Shown piece after piece: positions 10,513 through 18,552 of a stretch of DNA of 64,000 nucleotides. Source of the DNA: Strigamia acuminata. Taxonomy: Eukaryota; Arthropoda; Chilopoda; Geophilomorpha; Linotaeniidae. The position numbers and the translations under genes were made by a program. The DNA is taken from contig OX442314.1 of assembly GCA_949358305.1 (NCBI GenBank), positions 45,640,581-45,704,580 of the forward strand, given 5' to 3'. A model generated the notes under the pieces. It saw only the letters and a list, made by a program, of their open reading frames with translations, did not search any database and had not been told where the DNA came from. The stretch's first letter is position 1. The number at the start of each line of letters is the position of its first letter.

Positions 10513-11826
10513 TTACTTCTTTCCTACGACCTTTCCGCCTTTTATGAACGGATTATCTCTTTTTGGTCGCAGGTTACGGATCGAGGCAGGTACGATATTT
10601 TTTGTTGTTTTTTGTGTCTGTACCTCCTCATTATTGTTTTCTTTTTTATCCGTGTTTTTTGTGTTTGTTTCAGGAGTTTCTCCTGTTTCCCCCCCGACCA
10701 AAATTGGATCCGGAACGGATTCAACTATCTCGTTTACCGGAGGTGAAGGGGCGTCGAAATACTCCTCGTTGTCACTTGGCGGTGCTTGTTCCGACTCGCC
10801 AGCGAACGTATCGACGATTTGGCCGTCAGTTTTAGACTTGACTTGGTCCTTGGCCCACATTTCTTGCGGGAATTCCGGAATGTACGGAGTTAACTCTCGT
10901 ACCTGGATCGACTTTTGCTCGGTGTTGTCCTCGAGCTTGCGTAATTTATACGCGTTACCGCCATGCTTGCCGATGATTACATACGGTCCATCTCTCTTGT
11001 CGGCCAAGCTGGCGGTGATCCCTCTCGCTGCATTTGAGAGGGTGTGTGTATCTTTCCACACCAAATCATTGATCTCGAAATTCACGAATTTTCCACCGCT
11101 TTTATCTTGTAAAATGCGGTCGCGCATGTTAAAAATGTGCGCCATCATATGCTTGTATGTGTTTGAAATTGTTTGCTCCAATTTATACACATACTCATGT
11201 GGTTTCTCTGGGTCCACCACATTTACCGACTCTGCCACTCGTGGGTCCCAAGGCACTCGTAGCTCTCGGGCGAAGTTGAGGTAGGCCGGAGAAAAATCTC
11301 TCGTCCTCGAGACTGTTGTTCGTATGCTGAACGCGATCTCCCTCAAGTATTCATCCCACCTATTGTGGATGTCAGTGAATATGCTTAGTGCATATTTAAT
11401 GTCCCTGTTGAGTCGCTCAACGGGATTTGTTCTGGGATTGTAGGTCGAAGTATGTGACGCCACAATCCCGAATTTCTCACAAAACTTACCCCAAATTTTC
11501 GAGATAAATTGGGGTCCGTTATCGGATATAATTTTACGTGGAAATCCGTAACGTAACGCCACGTCGTAGATACATTCAACGATTTTCTCTGCTGAAGGTC
11601 TAGCGACGGCGTACAACTCGGGCCAACGAGTTGCCACGTCCATTATAACGATAATGTACGCATTTTTATTTCCCGTAACGGGTTTTGGGCCCATCACATC
11701 GACACTTAAACAATCAAAAGGCGCGTAAGGCCCTAAGAAAATAGTTTCGAATGGTGATTTACTCCTCGGCTTGCACGCTTGACATCGCTGACATTGGTGG
11801 ACAAAAAGAGCAATATCTTTTTTCAT
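10513..11826 (-). pseudogene. Integrase, N-terminally truncated pol remnant (L0)
   Basis: A 437-codon frame identical to the L1 and L2 copies. It starts exactly at the junction with unit U1, so protease, reverse transcriptase, RNase H and most of the HHCC finger are missing. Domain details are given at the L1 copy. Confidence 0.85.
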
Positions 11827-12070
11827 GAATCTTTAGATAGCGAAGCACCCCTCCCCCTGACCGAACCGGCAGCCAGGCCCCTCCCCCCGAGCGGTCGGCC
11901 CGCCAGCGTGCACCCGGGCCCGACCGGACCCAGTCGCAACAATGCCCCGCCGCCGACAATGTCCAACTTTGCGCAGCAACAAGCCCCTCGTTTTTAGGCT
12001 CAACAAACAACAGCAACTCCCTCAGCTTTAGGCCTGCTCTGCAGCAGCTGACCAAATAATAACTTTGCAG
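11827..12070 (+). promoter_or_regulatory. GC- and CpG-rich upstream region of the mini-exon series
   Basis: About 170 bp of very GC-rich sequence with many CpG (CCGAGCGGTCGGCCCGCC, CACCCGGGCCCGACCGG) and a GGGGGGCGGGG box near 12086 precede the first mini-exon. In U2, U3, U4, U5 and U7 this region directly follows four CCAAT boxes and the CTCF-like cluster of the preceding unit. In U1, U6 and U8 those are replaced by the retroelement block. Promoter function is an inference from composition and order. Confidence 0.45.
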
Positions 12071-12256
12071 AGCCTTTAGGCACAGGGGGGCGGGGAAGCT
12101 GTTTTTTTTTTAGCATTAATTATAATTCCTGATATGGAAAATGGTTTAGCAAGTGAATTGAGGTGAGTGGCTTTTTGGGTTGATCATTAACTTTAGCATT
12201 AATGTTTTTAGTTTTCATTGATTTTTGTTTTGTTAGTTGTTGGGGAATTAACGATA

Positions 12257-12273
12257 TCGCGGCTACGCCGCGA
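12257..12273. repeat. Short perfect GC hairpin
   Basis: TCGCGGC-TAC-GCCGCGA forms a 7-bp stem with a 3-nt loop. It is present at the same place in every unit. Confidence 0.6.
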
Positions 12274-12789
12274 AATCAGGCACGACAGTTGATTTCACTG
12301 GCGCTTTTATTCATTTCCGTCTCCCAACGTTGAAAACACACATTTACAATTTATTTTCTTAGTTTTTCAGATGGTTTGCATTCCTTTAAACGGCTCTCCT
12401 TCTGCGGAACCTCGGGAAAGGTAGGTTTGTTGGATAATTCGATTTTTATTTCTTGATTTAATGCATTTTTTGTCTGATTTTCGCACGATTTTTACATTAT
12501 TAAGGTCATTTGGACTGCCCAAATGGACTGCCCAAATGGACTGCCCAATATTTCAGATAAGTATTTTTTTTTTTTTTTTGGCGAATTGGTTCTTCGTGTT
12601 CTTTTCCATATCATTGTAGGTTCTTGTGAATGCCGCCATATTTACTTTTCTCGTTTTTTTTGCCATTTTAATGAAAATTTTTACAGAAATACTTGTTTAT
12701 TTTTTTGCCCCAATATTTATATGCCTGGCGGATTTGGGGCCTGGGGATTGACCCGCTCCGGCATCGGGCAACGGGTCCAATGGCTGGTC

Positions 12790-12851
12790 GGCTCGGCTCG
12801 GCTCGGCTCGGCTCGGCTCGGCTCGGCTCGGCTCGGCTCGGCTCGGCTCGG
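12790..12851. repeat. (GGCTC)n microsatellite (U1)
   Basis: About 12 perfect 5-bp repeats between mini-exons A and C. Length differs between units: about 13 in U2, U3, U6 and U8, 12 in U1 and U4, and 6 in U5 and U7. The open frames it creates on both strands are artefacts. Confidence 0.95.
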
Positions 12852-13386
12852 TCGAGAGCGCCGCCACCGCCCGACACGGGCGCTGCCGGCGCGCTGCTCG
12901 TTACGGTGCATAGCAGGCGCGCAGGCCTATTTTTGTGTTCGCATTTCGTCTCTCCGTTTCCAGCTGGCCCTTTTCGTTCGGCGCTTCCCGGCGAGAAAGT
13001 ATCGCACGTACGATGCCCGTTTACGCAGTGAGTAGGCTTTTTCTTTCTCGTCCCGGTGCGTTAGAAGGCGAGGTGGGTGAGATTTTTGCTTTCTATTCCA
13101 GCAATTACGCGTACAGTTTGTTAGGGTTATCGTAAGGGTTATTGTGCTTGTTGTCTGCATCGTTCTTTTATCGTTTTTCTTTCTCGTTTCAGCTCCCGGA
13201 CACGCCAAGCTGGGCCCAACGTCGCGGCAAAATCCTTCTCCGAGTGGAAGGTTTTTGTTGATTTGATTTTTATTTTTACTCATTTATCGATTTATTGATG
13301 TTTCAGGTACTGGACACTCCAAGCTGGGTCCGAGGCAACATCGCAGGCAGGGGGCAGCAGGAATTCCTTCTCCATTCAACATCCAG

Positions 13387-13390
<4 letters not shown>

Positions 13391-13438
<48 letters not shown>

Positions 13439-13462
13439 TTCTTTTTCTTTTTTTTTTTCTTT
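13391..13462. repeat. Poly(T) tract directly after the mini-exon F donor
   Basis: About 70 bases of T with a few single C, starting at the donor GT. It is nearly the same length in every full unit. The lysine-rich frames on the minus strand are shadows of it. Confidence 0.9.
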
Positions 13463-13907
13463 CTCGCCGAGTAAGTATGAGCACGCGAGGCGTTTTTGGG
13501 CTGTATTCATTGATTTTTGTTCTTTTTGCAGCTGGTTTCGACCACCCGACGACCCCCGCACACCCCCCGGACTACGCCACGGACACGTGAGGTTGGATAC
13601 GGCGAGTTTGGCCGATGAAAACTTTTTTTTTGGCCCAATTTTGGGTTTGGCCGCCATCTCGGGACTTCTGTCAGATAAGTGTCGTCTGATCTCGGTTTTA
13701 AATAAACTATCCACAATCTTTAGATAGTTTATTAAAAACTTAAATTTATATCTAGGATTTTCAAATGACGACTGCAGCTTGTTTCGACCGCCCAAAGGCC
13801 CCTGGACAGCCCCCGACTGCCCCCGACTGCCCCCGACTTTGGTGACACTAGAAGGTGAGGTGGCCTTTTTTTTGTTCTTTACTTCTAAGCTTTTTTGGCG
13901 TAAAAAG

Positions 13908-14269
13908 TGCATTTTTGGGCAGGAAAATTGCAATTTTTGGTAAAAAAAATTGCATTTTTGGTGAGGAAAGTGCACTTTTGAAGGAAAAAGAATGCATTTT
14001 GGTGTGGAAGGTTACATTCTCCGAAAGGAAAATTGCATTTTTGGGCAGGAAAATTGCATTTTTGGTGCGGAAATTGCATTTTTTGTGAGGATAATTACAA
14101 TTTTTGGGAGGAAAATTGCATTTTCCTCCCAATTGCAGTTTTTTGGCCTAATTTTGGGTTTTTTTTCCCACCTTTTTCCGATTTTGGCAATTTTTCGTGC
14201 TTTCCAGGAACCAAAAATGCACTTTTTAGGCCGAAAATGCATTTTCGGTTCCCAACCGTGCACTTTTAG
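13908..14269. repeat. Degenerate minisatellite of (A)TTGCATTTTTGG type
   Basis: About 20 loosely conserved copies of an 18-20-bp word around GGAAAATTGCATTTTTGG, some in the complementary sense near the right end (CCAAAAATGCACTTTTTAGG). It starts after the GTGAGG donor of mini-exon H. Confidence 0.85.
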
Positions 14270-14390
14270 TTGATTATCTAATCGTTTTTTGGCTTTGAAC
14301 GAGTTGATTCTAGCAAATGTTGAGCATGCACAGTTCTGAGTGTTCTGGAATCAAGTTCTGTTGATTGCAGGACTAGTTGGCCAATAATAT

Positions 14391-14434
14391 CTTATCAGGA
14401 AATGAATGTATTAGTACACTCGTTTCCTGATAAG
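14391..14434. repeat. Hairpin with 12-bp perfect arms
   Basis: CTTATCAGGAAA (14391-14402) pairs perfectly with TTTCCTGATAAG (14423-14434) around a 20-nt loop. It may be the remnant of a short inverted-repeat element. Confidence 0.6.
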
Positions 14435-14651
14435 AAATCATTCGGATAAACTTAAGTCTTTGCAATAAAAGTTTACCAAAGAATCAACCCCAAACGTGGA
14501 GTATGAGAAAGAATCGGTTTTTCAATAATCCGCTTCTAAAAAACACGACACGTTTCCATCTGAGAAATTCGAGAGAATCGATTTTTCGATTTGAAATTGA
14601 ATGGGCCAAAAAATAAATTTTTACTTCGAAAATTGAATATTTTAGTTGGAA

Positions 14652-14980
14652 AAATGAATTTTTGTCTAAAAAAAATGAATTTTTCGTCTAAAGAAATGAA
14701 CTTTTCGTCTAAAAAGTGAATTTTTCGATCAAAAAATGAATTTTTCGATCAAAAAAATGAATTTTTCGATAAAAAAATGAATTTTTCGATAAAAAAAATG
14801 AATTTTTCGTCTAAAAAAATGAATTTTTCGTCTAAAAAGTGAATTTTTCGATCAAAAAATGAATTTTTCGATAAAAAAAAATGAATTTTTCGATAAAAAA
14901 ATGAATTTTTCGATAAAAAAATGAATTTTCCGATAAAAAAAATGAATTTTTCGTCTAAAGAAATGAATTTTTCGTCTAAA
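14652..14980. repeat. AT-rich minisatellite AAAAATGAATTTTTCG(AT/TCT)
   Basis: About 19 tandem copies of a 16-19-bp word, with two subtypes at the variable end (CGAT or CGTCT). On the minus strand it stays open and reads as repeated DEKFIF/SKNSFF-like residues; I treat that as a property of the repeat, not a gene. Confidence 0.9.
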
Positions 14981-15001
14981 ACCACCGGCAGTATTGCCAT
15001 T

Positions 15002-15220
15002 TCATTGAGCAACCATTATAACACGATTCACTTCAGTATTAGAATCGTTTCCTAAAGGAAGTCCTCTATTCGGTGCATACGGAGTCATTCTCTTAACCAT
15101 TCGAATGCAATCGATAATCGGGCAAACAGATGCGCAGAGTGTGCAACCCGTGCACTTGTCAGTTGCCCATTTTTTGAGATGGCGGGTGACGTATCCAGAG
15201 TTTTCATGTCTTTTTGACAA
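15002..15220 (-). pseudogene. DPYD: C-terminal fragment of dihydropyrimidine dehydrogenase (U1)
   Basis: Minus-strand frame ending TGA at 15002. Its core [19 protein letters not shown], followed by IRMV..MTPY.PNRGLPL, matches the second 4Fe-4S cluster motif (CxxCxxCxxxCP) and the C-terminus of dihydropyrimidine dehydrogenase (su(r) in flies), which starts pyrimidine catabolism. Upstream, [16 protein letters not shown] resembles the NDSGY...THLP.VTD segment, but the preceding cysteine cluster is gone. The flavin and dihydroorotate-dehydrogenase-like domains are absent, so the enzyme cannot be functional from this unit. It runs antisense to the zinc-finger gene. Confidence 0.8.
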
Positions 15221-15315
15221 CCGTAAGTGCTTCCAATTGACTTCTAAGCTCGCAAATAATAATTTAGACTAATCGAACGTTCGTTTTCAATGCACAAAAT
15301 GCAGCCAATGTCTGT

Positions 15316-15684
15316 ATGGTCAATCGGATGGCTGCGACTTCCCGTCGCTGTAAATTCAGGCGCTCATCAAAACCTGCGATTCCCGTTCGTGCGACTAAAA
15401 CTTCTTTTGTTCGAGAAGCAATTCAGGTTATGGAACGAGATGGCCAGGCGATGATAGACAAAATCGCCAAAAGACAAAGACAGAGACAGAAGAAAAAAAT
15501 AAAATTGAATAGTGTTTCATCTGCGAACAACCCAAGCACATCCAGACGGTTTCTGCCGTATTTGAATCCGATGATTGCGTCAACAAGAACAGTTATTCTA
15601 CGACAGAAAAAAATCGAAAAAGATTATCATGACCAACCCACCGAATGTCTCATCACTGGCAAACAAGTGTTTCGATATCTATAA
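15316..15684 (+). CDS. Hypothetical 122-residue basic protein (U1)
   Basis: I do not recognise a family. The frame starts ATG at 15316, with a second in-frame ATG four codons later, and is strongly basic: RRCKFRRSSK near the start, KRQRQRQKKKIK in the middle, then a serine-rich NNPSTSRRFLPYLNP. It could be an exon, since AAAATGCAG before it could act as an acceptor. The antisense frame over the same bases (15627-15935) is equally unsupported. Confidence 0.3.
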   Translation: MVNRMAATSRRCKFRRSSKPAIPVRATKTSFVREAIQVMERDGQAMIDKIAKRQRQRQKKKIKLNSVSSANNPSTSRRFLPYLNPMIASTRTVILRQKKIEKDYHDQPTECLITGKQVFRYL

Positions 15685-16175
15685 TCAGTTGGAAATAAAT
15701 TCACATATTTATTGTTCACCAATTCTGGATTTTTTCTCATTTCTTGCTCATCAATTCTGCAGTTTTGTGATCGTCTGCTATCCTGCACATTGAAGCTGCG
15801 ATATACGCATTGGGATACCAAAATTCGTCTCAGGTTTTCGTGAAACTCCGGTCGAGGTACGTAGTCAGCATTCGGGTATAGAGAAAACGTGGATTTCCTG
15901 GTGTTGAGATTTCCAAGCTGACCCATGCAAAACAAGAATTTATTGATAAATATTACTTTATATTTGGACGAATTTCTAAAGAAAATTTTACTTTTTGAAT
16001 TAATTTCATCGAAGAAACAAATAATTCACAAGTTTAGGGAATGGTTCTGTTTTCGCGATGTGAATGGGAATACGGTGTATAAACAGCATTTTTTGTACAG
16101 AAAAATAAAAAAAACTGGTATTTATTTTGACTCAATATAACTAGGTCTAACAAATAGCAAATATTGTTTTTGCAG

Positions 16176-16322
16176 CACCAAGATGTCGGTGCCACTAATC
16201 CTCACGCTCCTTCCAATCGGCCAACACGTCGCTTTATTCATTTTTACCAAGAGATGGCGCAAAATTCAACTTCACATCGGGTTTTACTCTCACCCTGCAA
16301 CCTCATGTTTTCCATTCGCTAG
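16176..16322 (+). other. Possible terminal exon, 48 codons (U1)
   Basis: It follows an acceptor-like TTGTTTTTGCAG and stays open to TAG at 16320-16322, encoding HQDVGATNPHAPSNRPTRRF and more. The NP.....RRF pattern loosely resembles NNPSTSRRF in the upstream 122-codon frame. No family recognised. Confidence 0.3.
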
Positions 16323-16425
16323 CTAATACCCACTGCGCGCTTGAGAAAATCATTTCACATTTGTTTGCCGAAAAATATGAATTGGGGTATGATCTGACGT
16401 TCAATATTGCCACTTCTAAACTTAC

Positions 16426-16538
16426 CTTTGACTTTTGTTTTGTAGTTTGCTGATCTGTAAGATCCATAAGTCTATTCAAGGCTCCGTGATCTTCAGTGCC
16501 GCAGCACGAAAACATTGTGGCCAAATCATAACCAACTG
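16426..16538 (-). other. Orphan antisense exon with canonical splice sites (U1)
   Basis: On the minus strand, TCTTCATTTTCAG precedes 113 bases that end at GGTAAGTTT. The open frame reads VGYDLATMFSCCGTEDHG, then ALNRLMDLTDQQTTKQKSK. I do not recognise the protein. Like the dihydropyrimidine dehydrogenase piece it is antisense to the zinc-finger gene and looks like captured host gene sequence. Confidence 0.4.
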
Positions 16539-16770
16539 CTGAAAATGAAGACATAAATGAAATTCTCACTAGATTACTGTAAGAAAGTGAGAGCATAGAT
16601 CAATATTATTTATGAAAAGTATGTTCCTAATGTTTGATTTAATTTTAATTTTAGAATAAGTTGTATTTGGATGTGGATTAATGATTTCTATCAGCATAAA
16701 GTCAGTGATTGATTGCAAAACAAACATTTTTCGCACACTCAGCTTGAACTCGTTACTTTTCAAATCCAAA

Positions 16771-17065
16771 ATGACGAGTAAACAACAGTCGGTGTGATTA
16801 TTCGAGTTTATTTTATTCGTGTTTGAAGACACAAGCTGATGCACGTTGGTGCAAACCCATTCAAATGCCAGGTATGTTTAAGGAAAAACCCATTGACGTG
16901 TCATTTGTGGGCTTATTCTTTCGTTGAAACTTGGGATTTAAAAAAAAAATCATTCTAGAACCCATACACGAGAAAAACCATTTAAGTGTCGCTTGTGTAG
17001 TTATTCATGCATTCGAAATGGGCAATTAGAAAGACAAAGCTAGGCATACAAGAGAAAAACAATTT
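16771..17065 (+). pseudogene. Decayed copy of the unit's zinc-finger gene (U1)
   Basis: From ATGACGAGTAAACAACAG the sequence aligns with the start of the functional gene (ATGGAGAGGAAACAAGAGCG), then with its first fingers (TGTGATTATTCG, CCATTCAAATGCC). Stops and indels break it. Recognisable finger scraps include TREKPFKCRLCSYSCIRNGQL. It lies about 450 bp upstream of the intact gene, so the unit once had two tandem zinc-finger genes. Confidence 0.8.
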
Positions 17066-17374
17066 AATTAACAATTAAATTGTGCATTTAAATTTTTTAA
17101 TTTAAATATCATTCTTTTTTCAAACTCATAAATTTAGAATACGGTACTGAAAATTCGTGTCGATTCGTGTTTTTGTGAGAAATGGGAATAGCTGGAGCCT
17201 CTGGGATGCTCGCCTGGATATTTGCTAGCGTCAAAGAGAAGAAATCATTTTTTATAAATGTTTAGAAAACATCAAAAGTGACCCGGGAGTTTGAGGCAGA
17301 AGGGAATTTGTTTTTGCTCGGTATTGCTGTAAGGATATGGGGGAAAAGTGCACTTTTTCACTTGACTACTTGCT

Positions 17375-17383
17375 TATAAAATA
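17375..17383 (+). promoter_or_regulatory. TATA box of the zinc-finger gene
   Basis: TATAAAATA lies 137 bp before the ATG at 17512, placing a start site near 17405-17415. A TTTTAATTTCAG acceptor-like sequence ends at 17415, so an upstream intron is the alternative. The nonamer is kept in all five full units. Confidence 0.5.
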
Positions 17384-17511
17384 AACCAATAATATTTGAA
17401 TTCTTTTAATTTCAGAATGTTTATTTCCGATGTGATTGAGTGATATCCTATCTGTCAGTTTACGAAGCAAACGTTTTATACACGGATCTTGGAGTCTCGT
17501 TAATATTCAAA

Positions 17512-18246
17512 ATGGAGAGGAAACAAGAGCGTTACAGTTGCAATCTATGTGATTATTCGTGCTCATTTTATTCAGTTTTGAAGAATCACATGCTTATACA
17601 TACGGGTGAAAAACCCTTCAAATGCCAAATGTGTTCAATTTCTTTTAGGCTTAAAGGAAAATTAGTTATCCACATGCGAACTCACACAGGTGAAAAACCA
17701 TTCAAGTGCCATTTATGTGATTATTCTTGTATTGAAAGTGGAAATTTAAAAAAGCATATTGCAACTCACACAGGTGAAAAACCATTCAAGTGCCATTTGT
17801 GTGATTATTCTTGTATTCAAAGTGGAAATTTAAAAAACCATATTGCAACTCATACAGGTGAAAAACCATTCAAGTGCCATCTTTGTACTTATTCCTGTAT
17901 TGAAAGTGGGGTTTTAAGAAGACATATTGCAACTCATACGGGTGAAAAACCATTCAAGTGCCATCTTTGTGCTTATTCCTGTATTACAAGTGGGGATTTA
18001 AGAAAACATATTGCAACTCATACGGGTGAAAAACCATTCAAGTGCCATCTTTGTGCTTATTCCTGTGTTAGAAATGGGGATTTAAAAACTCATTTGTTAA
18101 TACATACGGGTGAAAAACCATTCAAGTGTCATTTATGTGATTACGCCAGTATTAAAAGTTGTAATTTAAAAAAAGCATATTGCAACTCACACTTGAAAAA
18201 AACCATTCAAGTGCCATCATTGTGGTTATTTCTGTGCGCATTGTAA
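17512..18246 (+). CDS. C2H2 zinc-finger protein, type A, 244 residues (U1)
   Basis: Likely nuclear DNA-binding protein. The first ATG in the frame is 17512, in a good context (TTCAAAATGG). Seven complete C2H2 fingers repeat every 28 residues (C10-H30 to C178-H198), joined by canonical HTGEKPFKC linkers. Most fingers have Cys instead of the usual core Phe (C-x2-C-DYSC). Helix segments vary at contact positions: SFYSVLKN, RLKGKLVI, IESGNLKK, IQSGNLKN, IESGVLRR, ITSGDLRK, VRNGDLKT. The eighth finger is broken: an extra A after AATTTAAAAA shifts the frame, the first His is lost and translation ends at 18246, while a ninth finger is recognisable out of frame downstream. There is no KRAB, ZAD or BTB domain. 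An AATAAA at 18324 is a likely poly(A) signal. Confidence 0.8.
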   Translation: MERKQERYSCNLCDYSCSFYSVLKNHMLIHTGEKPFKCQMCSISFRLKGKLVIHMRTHTGEKPFKCHLCDYSCIESGNLKKHIATHTGEKPFKCHLCDYSCIQSGNLKNHIATHTGEKPFKCHLCTYSCIESGVLRRHIATHTGEKPFKCHLCAYSCITSGDLRKHIATHTGEKPFKCHLCAYSCVRNGDLKTHLLIHTGEKPFKCHLCDYASIKSCNLKKAYCNSHLKKTIQVPSLWLFLCAL

Positions 18247-18552
18247 TACTTTGAAAAAACATTTAACAAAGCATAACAAAAATGCAGAAAAGTGAAAATT
18301 TGTTTCAATTTGTGTTTCCATAAAATAAAACGTGTTGTGATTGTAAATTTTTCTAACTGCATTTTTATGAGATGATGTTCTTAATTTTTGAAATTTATAT
18401 TTTGTTTTTACTCGTATTATAAGGTGAGGCCCAAAATATTATGAACACATGGGATTTGTTTGTTTTGATATCATCTCGTCGTTTTATGGTTTTCTAACCT
18501 ATTCCAATCGCTTTTTTTACATTAAAATAACCAAGTTAAAGCTGCGTCTGCA
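18247..18552. other. 3' flank of the zinc-finger gene (U1)
   Basis: It holds the out-of-frame ninth finger remnant (to about 18290), the AATAAA at 18324-18329, and then AT-rich sequence with no further signal. Confidence 0.5.

Larger units (their letters stand above)
6741..11826 (-). mobile_element. L0: LTR-retrotransposon fragment, 3' end lost at the gap
   Basis: First of three copies of the minus-strand LTR element. It appears identical to L1 over all shared sequence (offset 35,969). It ends on the right at 11826, where the array unit starts inside the integrase frame. The distal part of the 3' ORF, the polypurine tract and the LTR are missing because of the N run. Confidence 0.85.
12371..13854 (+). 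other. Series of splice-bounded mini-exons, two pairs duplicated (U1)
   Basis: Short segments with an acceptor before and a GT donor after lie in a row: A 12371-12420 (starts ATG after TTTTTCAG, ends before GTAGGT), C 12964-13027 (ends before GTGAGT), D 13102-13131 (30 nt, ends before GTAAGG), E 13193-13250, F 13307-13390, G 13532-13586 (ends before GTGAGG) and H 13778-13854 (ends before GTGAGG). E and F are paralogous: both have GGACAC(G/T)CCAAGCTGGG followed later by ATCCTTCTCC/TTCCTTCTCC. G and H share CTGGTTTCGACC/CTTGTTTCGACC and proline-type CCCC runs. C can be read through in all three frames. Exon lengths (64, 30, 58, 84) do not keep one obvious frame across E and F, so this may be the 5' part of an unrecognised gene or a spliced non-coding RNA. 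Confidence 0.5.

Noticed and set aside
10448-11284. 278-codon frame on the plus strand
   Set aside because: It is antisense to the conserved integrase core and has no domain; a shadow frame.
12693-13031. Proteins rich in GSARL or SRAEP
   Set aside because: They are translations of the (GGCTC)n microsatellite on either strand.
13284-13484. Lysine-rich protein on the minus strand
   Set aside because: Translation of the poly(T) tract.
13908-14980. CRISPR-like array
   Set aside because: Repeats are degenerate, contiguous and without unique spacers; they are minisatellites in a eukaryotic genome.
15002-15220. A small bacterial-type ferredoxin gene or contamination, suggested by CxxCxxCxxxCP
   Set aside because: The residues after the cluster (IRMV..MTPY.PNRGLPL) match the C-terminus of eukaryotic dihydropyrimidine dehydrogenase, and the fragment lies in an intron-bearing eukaryotic array.
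16569-16844. 91-codon minus-strand frame
   Set aside because: AT-rich, no domain, and it overlaps the start of the decayed zinc-finger copy.
17440-17511. 24 extra residues before the zinc-finger protein
   Set aside because: The longer frame begins at GTG, which is not a plausible start here; the first ATG at 17512 has a good context.
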